This document shows, piece by piece, positions 26,840-40,900 of a stretch of DNA of 62,479 nucleotides. Source of the DNA: Helochares maculicollis (taxonomy: Eukaryota > Arthropoda > Insecta > Coleoptera > Hydrophilidae); assembly GCA_033557835.1 (NCBI GenBank), contig JAWQRO010000070.1, forward strand, positions 1-62,479, in the 5' to 3' direction. The stretch's first letter is position 1; the number at the start of each line of letters is the position of its first letter. The translations under genes and the position numbers were made by a program. A model generated the notes under the pieces. It was given only the letters and a program-made list of their open reading frames with translations. It made no database searches and was not told the DNA's origin.

Positions 26840-27260
26840 CGTCTAGTGTCCGGCTGGCTGGAAGCTTAGCTTGCGGGCCTCCTCTAGGAAATATTACATC
26901 AAAATTGCACGGGGTACAATTGCGTAATAAATATAAAGTTTAATCAGCGAAGGCTGTTTTTGCCCAGCTCAACGGGAGATTAACAGAGTTGGGAGCGTTG
27001 CTACATGGTTTCGACATTACTGTGATTGCAAGGGACGGCATTGACGTCGGTTGCCCACATATCTGTTGCAGACGCTAGCCTCGCCGCTCTGTATAACATC
27101 TCCATCCCAACCAACAGCAGCGGCAGCGAAAAGGATTCATCCTGCCTGCTTGCCTGCTTGCCTGCCTGCCTGCTTTCCTCTCCTTTTTACCCTTTCCCTA
27201 CATTTTACCCTACCAACCTGTCTCTGAGCTTTACGCTTTCTAAATTCCATGTCTACGTCT
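26840..27260. promoter_or_regulatory. Candidate cis-regulatory island
   Basis: The most GC-rich part of the gene desert, with CpG and CAGC-type motifs, ending in a CCTG/CTTG tetranucleotide repeat. No exon with both splice sites was found. Confidence 0.3.
27141..27174. repeat. CCTG/CTTG tetranucleotide repeat
   Basis: About eight units of CCTG or CTTG in tandem. Confidence 0.85.
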
Positions 27261-27841
27261 GCAACGGCTTTTCCTTCGGACGTCATTATTTAATTTCGAA
27301 CGTAGGCAATATGTAATAACACTTCCCCTCAAAGCTTCAACACAGTGCTGGTTTCTTCGATTGCAGATGTAATATTTTTCAAATGTTTTCATGTTTGTGT
27401 ATTAGATTTAAATTATTATTTACGGTGAGATATGTTTACATTATCTTGGTTCCATTGAGGATAAAAGGTAAATGTTTTCATGCCAATACAACAATATAAT
27501 TTGTGTAAAGCTTTTAAATATGTCAAACAATAAACAACTGCATAATGTTTTGGAACATTAAATATTTTTGATATTATTAAAGTTTGACCTTAATCATTTG
27601 AAATTAGATTTTGTGCAGACAGCCATAATTTATTAACAAATGCAAACCTAGAAAACAAAGCTACTTTCTTTATAACTTGAGTAGAAATTTACAAAATATT
27701 CTAATCCATTTACATTCCAAACAAATATATAATGTACACCAGAGGTATCACTTAGTTTTGTGGACTTATGGACCCAGAAATGGTAACTTAGTAATCAAAT
27801 TATTTTCCATCGTTAACTAAAACTTTCAATTTCAAAAAAAT

Positions 27842-28440
27842 AGGTTGTTAGTTGCGAGAGAAATTTTTATTTCTTCGTGGTCTCTGAAATATTGATCTTG
27901 AAGAACGCTTTGTATTAATCGGAACAATCTGCTGAGTAAGCAAGATGCGGTAGAATTTAAGTACAAGCAAATTCACTTGCCGATCTATAATTCAATTCTA
28001 CCAATTTTAGTTAGTAACTTTTAGTACTAATAGTTTCGTTCGATTATAGCAGGTCATAGTATATCATTCCTTTCTGATCAAATGCACAATATTCATTGAA
28101 TATTATTTCTACTTTTAAAATTTACTTTTGGTGTTGACGTGGATGGTTCACCTGGATGAACCCATGAATTTTTGCATGTAGGCTTACCGTAGTAAATCCA
28201 TTTTTCATCACGAGTCACAATTTATTGCTAAAATTCCATCTTCAATGTCTTGTAAGCAAAGAATTGCAAGTCATTTTACGATTTTCAATGCTGGCGTCAG
28301 TTAGCGCATGTGATATTCATTTTACTAATTTTCGCATCATTTTCATGGCATTTAAACGTTTTCTTATGTCTGCTTGAGTGTCATTTAACTAATACTTCCT
28401 GAAGATGCTGCTTTGTTGGTACGAAATTCGACATGTGTAA
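27842..28440 (-). mobile_element. Mariner relic (minus strand)
   Basis: Minus-strand fragments of a mariner transposase: RKMTCNSLLTRH, then IVTRDEKWIYYGKP around the first catalytic aspartate, then HPGEPSTSTPK (28131-28180), and DQKGMIYYDLL further on. A sequence resembling a terminal repeat, AGGTTGTTAGTTGCGAGAG, lies at its left end. Stops and indels are frequent. The motif order fits the mori/mauritiana type of mariner. Confidence 0.75.
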
Positions 28441-29973
28441 ACTGGTTTAAAAAATATGTTGTTTGCGACTTCACAAATAAGGAAATACTAAATTTTAATG
28501 TGGAATTTCAGAACTTTGAAGGACCGTAAGTGTCAATGTAAAAAAACTTTTAGTTTAGAAGTTATGCCCTATTTTATTATTATTTATATTTAAGTCCAAA
28601 AAAACTAAGCAAATCCCAATGCAAGTAGGTAAATACAAATGCAATACAAACTATGCTTAGAATAATAAGTACAGTTAAAGTTAGGTTGTAAAAATTATGA
28701 ATTTCACTTTTTATTAGGAATGAAAACAATTCTTCTTTATTTCCAGTATTGCTATTGTATACTTTTGATCTCCTTCCAATTTATATTCACTGTATTTCTG
28801 AAAACTTTCTAGAACTGTACTGGTCTAAATCACTCAATTGAAAGAGACTGTTTTGGTGTGACTGGCTTCATAAATTTCATTTCGAAATGGGATCTTTTAG
28901 GGGCGAAAGTATATAAGACCTTTAGAGAAAAATTTATGACCTCTGAATCGAATATTTTAAAGTTAGAAACAATAAAACATTCATAAACAAAACTGAAATC
29001 TATAAATTGACGTCTAGAAAAAAACATATGAGCTTGATAGGCGAGGAGCCAATGTCGATAAACCAATGATGTTTAGAGACAAAAAGAGTGCAACAGAAAA
29101 TATTGTAAGATATCTAGCTAAATTCTACATAAATAATTAATTAATGATACTGCAATATTATTGTTTAGTCTATAATTTTTCTTAGTAACTATCGATCTAT
29201 TGTAAATTATGTCAAAATATTATATCTGCAGCATATTAATGATATTTCTACTAGTATGAAAACACTTAGCAATTTATTTTTCATTTTTCAGAGAGAAAAG
29301 TTTTGCAAAAATTTCCAGACTTAAATACTAATTTCATTAGGCAGCAATATTGTTTCTTGATTACTTATTTGTTTTGCTAAAATCTGTAGTCACTCATATG
29401 TTATATAAATACTTTAATTTAAGCTATCGAGTTGTAGTGTTTTTTGTGAACACGGGGGAACCATTTAATAAATCTACATAAAAAATTCAATGCAAGTTGT
29501 AACTGCCGGTGGCCACATGGAATTTTCGTTAAAACTGAAAAGTTTGTCGGTGGGTACCCGGTCTCAGAAAACACTAAAATGACCACCGGTGTCCACGCGG
29601 GGCTTAGCTTAACCTTCTTTTTCCCGATCACCCCGTCTAAGAAAAATATAACCAGTGTTAACAATTAACATAACTGTTCAAAGTATATATGCTTTGGGAT
29701 TCAAACTATGCAACAATAAGTGCGTTAAAAAACGTTGACGCAAACTAATTAATAAATTTTTTTAACTGTTTTACTGATAATTTTTATATAACTTGACATT
29801 GTTTTTTTAAATCTTAAATCAAAATAAAATGCTTTTCGACAGAATAAATATTACTGGAGAAAAACTATATTCATTAACGTGCATTGTAACATAATTTTAA
29901 ATTCCATTGCTTTATATATATGACGATGATAATAATATAATCCAACTTCTGTAGTAAAATTATATTTAATGTA

Positions 29974-31238
29974 CGAGGTGTGTTCAATAAGTATCGCGAA
30001 TTTTGAATTTTCGCGGGCTACGTATATTCGAATTTCGATTTTTTGTGGCGTTATGTTGGTACTCATGTCTCTCACTTATACCGACAAGTTCGACCATTTT
30101 GAATGTTCAGTTAATTGTTGACAGCAGCTTTGCTTGCACGTGTTTTGGCTCGTCTTCGATTTTTACCTATTCAAATAAATGGATCAAAGAACCTGTATCA
30201 AATTTTGTGTGAAAAACGAAATTAAGTGCGTGGATGCATTCCGAATGTTCCTTATGCCACATACGGAGAAGCTACCTTGGACCGAAGCAACGTTTATCGG
30301 TGGTACAAAATGTTCTCACAAGGCCGAGAAGATGTGAACGAGCACTTCCACAACAGACGATGGTGATAAAGTGAAGAAAATGGTATTGGCCAATCGTCGA
30401 ATCACCGTTAAAGAAGTTGCTGAGGACCTAGACATATCGATTGGCTCGTACCATTCGATTTTTATCAATGATTTTGGCATGAGACGGGTCGCCGCGAAAT
30501 TCCTACCAAAATTGCTCAATTTCGACCAAAAATACCTTCGCAAGAAAATGAGCTGTTGGACTCTGTCCGCGACGACCCAAATTTGCTCCAGAGGGTCATA
30601 ACTGGTGACGAATCGTGGGTTTACGGTTATGACGTGGCAACCAAAGCTCAATCATCTCTATGGAAGCTCCCGCACGCCAAGTGCGCTCGACTGTCAAAGT
30701 TTTGCTTACCGTTTTCTTCGATTGCAGGGGCATGATGCATCGTGCGTTCTTGCCACAAGGTAGAACCGCAATAAGGAATATTACCTGCAAGTTATGCACA
30801 ATTTGCGTGAAGCAATCCGCCAGAAACGCCCGGATTTGCGGAAGAACAAAAATTGGCTTTTACACCACGATAACGCCTCTGCTCACACATCGTTGCTTGT
30901 GCGGGACTTTTTGGCCAAAAACAACACACTAATGATGACGCAGCCACCATATTCCCCAGATTTGGCTCCCTGACTTTTTCATGTTCCCGAAACTAAAGAG
31001 GCCCATGAGAGGACGACGCTACGCTAATATTGACGAGATAAAAATGGCACCGAAGAAGGAGCTGAACAAGATAAAGGAAAATGATTTTTTTAAGTGTTTC
31101 GAAGATTGGAAAAAACATTGTCACAAGTGTATATTATTTCATGGGGATTACTTTAAAGGGGACAAAATAGATATTCATGAATAAATAAATAATTTTTGAA
31201 AAAACACAAAATTCGCGATACTTTTTGAACACACCTCG
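29974..31238 (+). mobile_element. Near-full-length mariner transposon, inactivated
   Basis: A 1265-bp mariner with long inverted repeats (left CGAGGTGTGTTCAATAAGTA, right the complement ending AACACACCTCG) and TA duplications at 29972-29973 and 31239-31240. The transposase starts near 30180 (MDQRTCIKFCVKNEIKC) and runs in pieces: helix-turn-helix (VLANRRITVKEVAEDLDIS), RVAAKFLPKLLNFDQK, ITGDESWVYGYDVATKAQSS with the first Asp, HHDNASAHTSLLV with the second, and PYSPDLAP. Frameshifts occur after VNE, around the middle, and a short deletion falls right at the third catalytic Asp, so no active enzyme is made. Domain spacing between the second and third acidic residues fits DD34D. Confidence 0.95.
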
Positions 31239-31580
31239 TATATTGGTTTTCCTGGCTGTTCAATTCTATATTTGTAAAATATTGGACGACATTTTTCTAA
31301 CATTTTATACATTATTTGTATATCTTAACGATAAAATGTGATGACAATTGTTTAAAAATAATCTCCTTATCACCAAGGTCTTTAAGTGACTGAAAAAACA
31401 ATAATTAAAAAGATGTAGAGCTATGAGGAAATAGTGAATCATATAAATTATCTTATCATTTTTAATTTCCACTACTAAAAATTAGTTGTTACTAAATATA
31501 CAAAATGCTTACAAAAGCAGTCTAAGTAGGAATTAAAATAAATAAAGCCAAACTGCATCGGAAATCAAAGTTTGCCTTTG

Positions 31581-31804
31581 TTACTTTAGGTATTTATTCA
31601 AGTATTCATAAACATTGTAGCTGTTATGTAAAATTTTTGTATGAAAGGTGTAATCTTTATATAATGTAACCGTCGATTCACTACAACGAAAGTTAGGCAA
31701 CCAGACATCCAAGCGCTTCAAAGTCCGCGGTTTGTGACGCAGTAATTCGATGAAGTCATGACAGATAGCATCACATGCTGAAAATTTTCCTACAATGAAT
31801 AAGA
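31581..31804 (-). CDS. Candidate terminal exon, unknown protein
   Basis: A minus-strand frame ending at the stop at 31581 reads ACDAICHDFIELLRHKPRT, LKRLDVWLPNFRCSESTVTL and ends YEYLNKYLK. Composition is protein-like (Cys, Trp, His, no low complexity). Immediately upstream is a pyrimidine-rich tract with two in-phase acceptors 12 bases apart (CATTGTAG and TTTTCAG), so this looks like the last exon of a spliced gene rather than a 76-residue protein starting at the Met in the tract. The upstream exon would have to lie toward or within the 5' part of CERT on the other strand; none was found. I do not recognise the family. Confidence 0.4.
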
Positions 31805-31939
31805 TAAACATTAGATTAATGTAAATTTATTGAGTGAACAGTAATAGTTTTGACATAACGACATAGGAATTAACCTTCTTATTAACTATTATGGCTTAAT
31901 CATCAACGCAAGCAGTGAATTCCACCCAAAACTTCAAGT

Positions 31940-34900
31940 ATGGCGGACGAACATAGCAGCGACGAATCCGATTTAGAAAATCCAAGTGAGCTTTCTGGAG
32001 TTTTACACAAATGGACCAATTACATCCACGGCTGGCAAGATCGTTATATCGTTCTCAAAAATGGGACGCTGTCATATTACAAAAGTGAGCAAGAAAAAGG
32101 TTATGGGTGTAGAGGAGCCCTATCCTTAGCCAAGGCCACCATTAAAGTATGGTTAACTCTCTGTTTACGTTTCTCGTTATTATTCCTAATTCTATTTTTC
32201 ACTTTACAGCCGCATGAATTCGACGAGTGCAGATTTGATGTTTCTGTGAACGATTGTGTTTGGTACCTCAGAGCCGAGACTGTTGAGGATAAACAACATT
32301 GGGTGGATGCTCTGGAGTCTTACAAGGTAGCCTGCAAACATTTATACTTGTTGTCTTTCCACATTCTGTTTATTTACTTTTTGGGAGCCTTAGCAACATA
32401 AGAAACATAGGAACCTTGAAAACTAGGTCACCGCATTAGGGGATCATGAGATCATACCTGATACTTTGCAAATATTTCTCATTGTTATGCTTAATTGCAC
32501 ATCCACGCTTCGCATATTTCAGACCTCCAGAACGCATTTTTAGCTATGATTATCAATGAATTCGGCCTTGAAAATAATTACAACAAAAAGTTTCAAATTT
32601 CTCAACAAACTTGCAGATTACATTGTTTAGCAATGACCTGTGTAGTCAATCTGGGCATTCTGCTGTCCGAAGCTCACCAAAACCTACATTTTGGATTTTA
32701 CCTGATCAGGAAGATGTAAAACTGAATCACATTTGCACACTGAGTAATCTAACAAAAATCGCCGCAATCAAAAAATAATCCCCATTGTTATAAGCATCTA
32801 AAAATAGAACTACTATTAACTGTTGTATAAATGCAGACATAGCTTAATTAACCCACAATCTCCAACCTCGACATTTTAAAATTTCAGTTAGAAATCCAAT
32901 TCCAACAGTCAAAATAAATATTGTCTTAAAAAAAATCAAAGAACTGTCTAAATCGTTTATTTTAAGATAAAACAACTCCTGCCGTAGATCACCATAAAAT
33001 GTATTTTTAATTCAGAACATAAACCAAATATCTATTTTTGTATGGTCAAGTATCATGAAGTCTTTTTTAGATGCCAGACATTGTTGATTAATTTGACAAC
33101 AGTGCCCAATGGCCGATTTAAAAGTGCTGGCAAAACACTAGCAAAATACCAGTAATTGCAACTTCTGTATTATCTAACAACAATAAACAATATTTGTATT
33201 AATCATGCACTTGGAATGCTGCTCGTTATAGATATTTATCACGTCCACCAACATTCTTAGAAAATGGTGCATCACTTTTCTGTAAAGCTGCTATTAATAT
33301 TAATTTGTTTTTGAAATAACCAGTATTCAGTATGAGTAATTAAATTTTTCCAATGAAGCCATTTCCAACCTAAAACATGGTTAATGAAGTTTGCAATTCC
33401 TATGGGAACAGCAAAAAACAGTGCATGTAGCACATTATTTTTTTGTTGAAAATGGGGTTTGACCAATACAGGTTTATTTTAGCTTCCATTTACTAATCAT
33501 CAATTACAAAAATTGCTAACTTTCACATTATGTAAATGGCCCATTAGTAATACAGTCTTATCACATTCCTAAATCTACATCTGTATATATCAGCTCATCA
33601 TCCATTATATATTATTAACATTGTTATTCTATGTATTGTATTGGGCTTAATTAATTTTATGATAAGTGATTTTTTTTTATCGCGGACAATGAATAATTTC
33701 TACTTAGATTATGTCATCATCAAGTTTTCCCAACTTTTTACATTCTTGTTTGTTGTCAAATCGGTATTGTATTCGTTAGAATGAAGACCTCTAGGTTATA
33801 ATTAATCTTCGTATTTCTAGCATATCCATTTTGACCATTCCACATACCCAACCTAAACCTTTTGTAGCTTTAATAAGTCAACTATAGGCATTAAGCTATT
33901 ATGTTGAAATATTGAAGATATCTGGAGAATAATTTTTAAGTGCTCCTTTAATTTACACATACATGAAGCTTTGAAATTGAAATGATTACAAAATATTAGA
34001 AAGATCAATAATTTTTGTTCATTCCAATTTCTTTCTTAAACTAAAATTATAGGTAAGCCACCCGCAATAAGAATTAAATTTTGCATCAATTGAACTCAAA
34101 TTAGTTTTGTTGGAGGTTGGTAGAATCTGAATTTATATCTTTCCTTTATAAGTCACCGTGACATTAGAGTTTTGTTTGCACAAAAAAATTAATAAGCTGT
34201 TTTAGCTAATTATAAGTAACATCTTCCGCGCTGATTTAGTTCTCTTGAAAATACTTTGCATAATAATGTATATAAACCTAATAAATTGTACCAAAATGAA
34301 AAACAGACGTTTCCAGTTTCACACACATAATTTTTTGATCTTATATTAAATAGAAATACACAAATAATAAGTGAATATTAAAAATAAATCTTACTCTAGA
34401 TTTAAATTTTTGTGAAATTATTTTTGTGGCTCAAAAACTTCCTTTTTAGTTTTATGTTTATGAACTTCTTTCTGATAAGAATACTAAACAATATTATTAA
34501 AAATACAAATTTTGTCCATATTCTGTTTCTATGACTTTACAGAACTTCCAAGATGCAAATAATTCATTGACATAGTATTTCCTAAATATCTTACACAAAG
34601 TAAAATATATCTCTCTGTTGCTAATTTATCTAGCCAAAAGCCATTTTTCATGTAGATGTTAACTCTAAATTCACTATAAAATGGTTTAGATATATAAATT
34701 TTCTTTATTTTATATTTAACTTCCAAGGTTGTTATGGCAAGATTTGATATTGCTTGAATTCTGTGTTTCGTTAGTTGGCTGTTCTATTGAAATCATATTG
34801 AATGAAAGCCAATTTTGTAAACCGTATTTCAAGCCAAAGATCAATTATGTTTGCCGATTTAATGGTGGGCTACTAATTACCGAGTAAACCTACTCATAGA

Positions 34901-37900
34901 AAAATGTTATTGCAGCTGCAATCTTAATCAATTGATTTTGTTTTACTTCACAATGAACTATATGAAACAGCTTCCAGAATATCGTATCCACTTTGAGAGA
35001 TCATGATTTATATTTGGGAAGTATTAGGTGCACAACTAAGTTCTCGCTGTTTATCAATAGATGACTCCAGCAGTAAGAAGAACTTACTTTAGCATTAGGA
35101 CTTCCCCGCCAAGCCATTTACAAGCGATTGCATGCTTTGGGAATGATTCAAAAGCAAGGAACTTTGGTTCCTTATGATTTGAAGCCAAGGGATGTTGAAT
35201 GTCGTTTTTTTGCCTGTGAATAACTGCTCCAGCGGCAAAAAAAGGAAAGGTTTTCTTCATCACATCGTTACGGGTGATGAAAAATGGATTCATTACAGCA
35301 ACCCAAAGAAAGAAAGTCATGGGGACTGCTCGGTCATGCTTCTACGTCTTCGGCTCAGCCAAATATTCACGCTCTGAAGGTTATGCTGTGTATTTGGTGG
35401 GACCAGGTCGGTGTTATTTATTATGAACTGTTGAAACCGAACGAAACTATCACTGGGGAACGGTATCGACTTCAATTGATGCGATTGAGCCGAGCACTGC
35501 ACGAAAAACTGCCACAATACGAGAAGAGGCATGAAAATGTGATTCTACAGCATGACAAAGCTCGCTCTCACGTTGCCAAACACGTTAAAACCTACCTGGA
35601 AACACTCAAATGGGAAGTCTTACCCCACCCGCCATATTCTCCAGATATTGCACCGTCCGATTATTACTTGTTCCGTTCGATGGCACATGGTGTCTTGCTG
35701 ATCAGCAGTTCCGCTCATATGAAAACATCAAAAAATGGCTTGATTCGTGGATAGCCTGAAAAGATGAACACTTTTACCGTAACGGTATTGGTGCTCTGCC
35801 AGAAAGATGGGAAAAAGTTGTAGCTAGTGATGGTCAATACTTTAAACGATTCATTTGTAAACATTTTTTTACAATAAAGTTGCATTTTCATAATATAAAA
35901 AAAAACAGCGAGAACTTAGTTGCGCACCTAATAATTTACTAATAAATCAAAAATTTTATTGATATTGATCTAAATTGTGTTGTAATCAAGTAAAATCGAG
36001 ATAGTGTTTTAAAGATGTGTGGGGATTGCTACTTTTTGTAAATGTAATTGAAGCTATTAGTAAAGGTAATAATAAGAAATTAACCTTGATAAATTCATCT
36101 ACAACAAAAAATGTATTCTAGTAGTACTTCAATAATTGAGATTATTACATGTTTTATGTAATAATTGTAAATGAACAGCTTAAAGCATTAACAAAAAGCC
36201 ATTAATCTTGTACCAAAAAGCCAATTCTCAGATATTCTATAGGAAAATTAACAAATACTTATTGAACTTCAAATATTTACTGCATATCAAAGGCAAATTC
36301 TAAAATTTGTTCTCCTTTCTAGTTAGAAAGTTTTTTTTAAAACACATTATCCCTTTATCTAGGGATCAAGGAACACCTCAAAGTTATCACTAAAACCAAA
36401 CAATGCTCTTCCTATCTACATCTCATATCCTGGCACACAAATTAAAAATATCAAAACAATTACAAGCTATCAATCATTATCTATAAGGGTGTCGTTATTT
36501 ATCAATACTATTTTTTTCAGGCGGAATCTGGCTATGGTACAGGATCAGAAAATAGTCTAAAGCGCCATGGATCATCAGTCAGTTTGCAATCGACTACTTT
36601 CAGCACTGCTTCAAGCAGCAGTTTCAAGCGAACTGGGAGGAATTTACGTGAAAAACTGGCTGAAATGGAGACTTTCAAAGACATCTTGTCAGGCCAAATT
36701 GATACCCTACAAAAGTACTTCGACTCCTGCGCCGAGCATAGTGCTCCCGAACCAAACAAAGATAATCTTGCCGTTGTACCTGCAAATACAGGTAATAACA
36801 AACATCTGTATTTACGAACAGATAACTAAAAATGATAAACAATAATACAAAGGCTTTATAATGTTTTTATTGTTTTAATCTTACTCGAGTCAGGTCAGAT
36901 TTTGATAGAGCAGAGTTGATCTTTATAATTTTTACAATTATTCTTTGTTCTTTATCTGTTTAACGTTGAAATTGAATACTCTGTATTTATTTGCTTAATC
37001 ACAATCTCAGTTGTTTGGTTACTAATCCTTTTATTCATTTCAGGAAACTTGCCATCTATTGACTTCAAAGGAGAAGCAATAACATTCAGGACAACCACCT
37101 CTGCAGTATTGGATACTTTAGCCCATTGTATAGATTTAGTCATGCAGCGAGAGGAAGCTTGGCGTAAGCGGCTGGAAAGGGAGACCGAGAGACGCAGACG
37201 GTCGGAAAGGCTTTCGTCAAATTATTTTGAGCAGCTGCAAAAAGTGACTGTACTTGCCCATCCAGGACCTGATCTAGAGGTATGTAAAAATGATTGACAT
37301 TTTAGTTATTTTATTTATTCAAGTGATTGTTTAATTTGCAATGTTTATAAAGTAGTAACTCTACAAATTTTGCGTTCAAAGAATGTTTTATCTGAAGACT
37401 CGCTATCGTATAGTCAAAGCATCTTGCAAAGCGATTTATAAAGTATGTAAGAACTTAGTTTTGTTATTGATAAGGGCTAATGAGCTTAAAACTGATTCTT
37501 TTTATTGAATATTAGTATACGATCAGCTGTAATGTTTATAGCGGTGATTTCGTTATTTAATATGGCCTGTAACAAATGGTACATGGTTCTGTAGGGATTG
37601 ATGTGCAATTTTCGTTTTTTTTTAATTATTTTTTGGGTCGAACTGGTTGTTTTCATTTATAAAGTAAATAAATTCTTTCGAAGAAATTGTACTCGAAGAA
37701 AAATAGCACGTCTTTCGGTAATTATTGTAATTTTTTTTAAATGTCATTGAATTTTGCATCTTCTTTTTACATCTATAATTTCTCGTAGAGCTGGAAAGGT
37801 GAAGCACAGATATTGCATCCCCTTTTCATAACCAACACTTTTTAATTTTGAGTAAATGCATAAATTCTAGCAAATTCAAATCCATCTGTTTTTGCAAAAT

Positions 37901-40900
37901 GTTGGTTGAACATGGGCCTCTTATTAAAATGTTTCCCTATTTAGAGCAGATGTAGGCCATTGCAAGGGCTTACAACGCTTGTAAATAGATAGTTTTATGC
38001 TGAGATACATACTATTTTTTACTGCATTTTTAAAATAAGTTACTGTTAAGGGAATACTTTACTGGATTTTTTTGTGCGATGTCGAAAATCACGAAATCAA
38101 ATAGTAGCAAAATATCAAGTACTTCAAAGATTCTTGCAATTAAAAATCAATTTAAAAATTATTGCAATTTCAGTTATGACGAAAGTTTGCCTCATTACTA
38201 GTTGTATTCATGCGTGGATAAGTACTGCAAAAAAGTTTGTTACTGGAACCATTTAGAAAAGATTTACCAAATTGCTTGAAAAATTCAAGTAGGAAAAATG
38301 AGAAATGGTCTTTTATTCACAAAGAAATAGACATACCAGCACAAATTTTGCAAAGAAAGAAGTGTCTTAGTTCCCATCATATTTAATAGAAAAGATAGAA
38401 AGCCTTTAGCAATATTTCTCAAATGTAATCTAACTGGAAAACTATCCATTAGTATGCGCAAGCATACACTATTGGTTTCAGTAAAAAAATGTACAAAATT
38501 GTTCATCAATGTTTTATTATTACAATTTATATTTTGAATGTGCAAAAACAGTTGGGAATAAAAGTGAAAATTAAAGGGTTTATTTTCCATTCATTTTTCA
38601 TTTTTACATTATTTTTATAAAATAGTATGTTACACCTATTTAAAAAATGTCACTTAAAAATAAATTTCAGTATATTGCAATTTTACTGTATGTGTACGTA
38701 TGACAATTATTTAATTTTATTTTCCAACACAATATTCCTTTATACATTTTACTGAAACAAAATCTTGCCTTCTAGATTCTATTATTATAATAATAATAAC
38801 ATTTTAAACTATTTTCATCCAATAACTCTACAAACTACTGTTATTTCAAATTGTTTAGTACATTCGATTCCAAATGATAAAAAACCCTTATTAGCTAAAA
38901 CATATTTTTTCTCAACATAATTCAATTAAATTAAGACATTGACATTTTTGGTTTTAAGTACTTAAGGCCATTTTTTGTCATTCATATGCAAACAATGAGG
39001 CCTATTAATGAAGATATACAGTGGCTTACATCGACCATATCATATATAATTGTACTTTATGTTAATTACCCATGGGTATATTTTTCCCGTTAAAAGGTCT
39101 ATTCACACAAAGGAAAAAATTAGAAAATATTATAGAGCTCATTTTAGGCAAAAATTGCTATATTTTCTGTAATGATTTCTGCTAATAAACAAAAGGCACT
39201 GTTATATTTACACCATGATCCACTTTCACCTAAGTTCTTTAATCGTCAAATTGTACCAACTGTGTTTTATTTATCAAAATAGTAACTGGATTCTCGACAA
39301 TTTCAAAGATTCTTAAATGCATTTTATTAAATTATATTTCTTATTGGGCAGATAGGGTTTCCAGATTTTAAGATTTTGCTGCTTGTTTCCTATTTTATAA
39401 TTATATTTCAAATCTAAACTTGGCATGTTTTCCTTTTTGAATACATTTTCAATTTCATTATTGCGTTCTAAACTATTTTTTGTTCTAATTATTATTACAT
39501 TACTGTAATTATTTTCTTCGTTTTATAATTTTGTGGACTATTGGTTTGAAGATAATCGAGTTCTTTTGACCCAAATTGAACGGTGTGCAACATATATTTA
39601 GGCGCTAATTGCCACACAGCGAATGCCATTCTGCATGAACAATTTGATGGTATGGTTATCTCTCACAGAGGTGACATGAATTGACCTCCAAGATTTAACC
39701 CCCCTACACTTTTCTTGTTGGGTTTCCTAATGTTGCAAGCTTATACCAATAAGTCACAATCGACCGATGCCCTTAAAATCAACATAATCACTGCCACCAC
39801 TCAAATGCAGACAGATTTATGTGACAGTCATTAAAAATTGCACCACTAAGATCTGTGCGCCTATGAGAAACTGTGGCGCTCATTGGACCATTGCTATGTT
39901 CCATACATAATGACATACATCCAGTAAACCTCCACACTGCTTCATTTATTCCATTTCAACATTGACCGGCCCTTATTGAAATATAGCAATATTTACTTAT
40001 AAGAAAAAATTGCATAATTTAGATACACTTTTTTTTAACAATAAAGCTACATCTGGGCCGTTCAGGTTTATGATCTTCTCTTTTATGTTTACTATTTGAT
40101 ATTTTCAATAATACCTTGCCATTATTTTTCGTGGCCTTTTTCTCGGTCTCTGACCCTGCCGTCTCCTCCACTTTTCATGTGACTGCTCTGATTTCATCTA
40201 CCCTTTCCTAATGTCCCAACCTTTGCTCCCATTACTTCCATATAAGAGAATTGGCCATATCACAATCTTGTAAGTTGTTATTTTTCTTCTCTATGAAAGC
40301 TCTTTAGATTGAATTGTTTTTTTTTTTAACCATGCAACCCGTATATTACATTTTGTTAGTCCTTCACTTTCTTGAGATATCGTGCACCAAAATATACATA
40401 GTACCTTCTCATTAAGTGTTATCTTTCCTTATTATAGCTTTCGATTTTCAGGGTTTTGGTCTCTTCATTTCCTTCATCTCCTATAGTTTATTTTGACTCT
40501 TCGCTATTATATCTAGCTCATTTGCTGAACATTACTGACTCATTATAAATTGCCTGTTGGTTTTACTAATTTTTAACGTTGCTTCTAATACCAAATTAAA
40601 TAACAATGTAGATATTATGTCTCTTTGTCTTTTGATTTCGAAGTTCACTGGTTTTGTAACCTCGTATTCTAACCATGTTTACCATTCATTACAGTGTCTT
40701 TTGTACTAGTTTAATTAACTTCCTAAGTATGTCCAATCTCTCCAATACATTTAACATTTCCCTTCTATCAATAGAATCATATGCTGTCTTGAAATTGATA
40801 AAAATCTTATATGTTGGCATATTATAGTAGTTTAAAATTTGCTTTAGCGGGAAAATCTGGGGTTATTATAGAACTGCTTTTCATTTTTCAAAATTCGCAC

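Larger units (their letters stand above)
24212..29971. other. Gene desert, right part
   Basis: No gene is supported. GC-raised islands lie at about 25020-25330, 25890-26080 and 26840-27260; a mariner relic occupies 27842-28440. The 96-codon plus frame at 27026-27316 runs through a simple repeat and has no family resemblance. The remaining DNA is AT-rich without visible structure. Confidence 0.45.
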
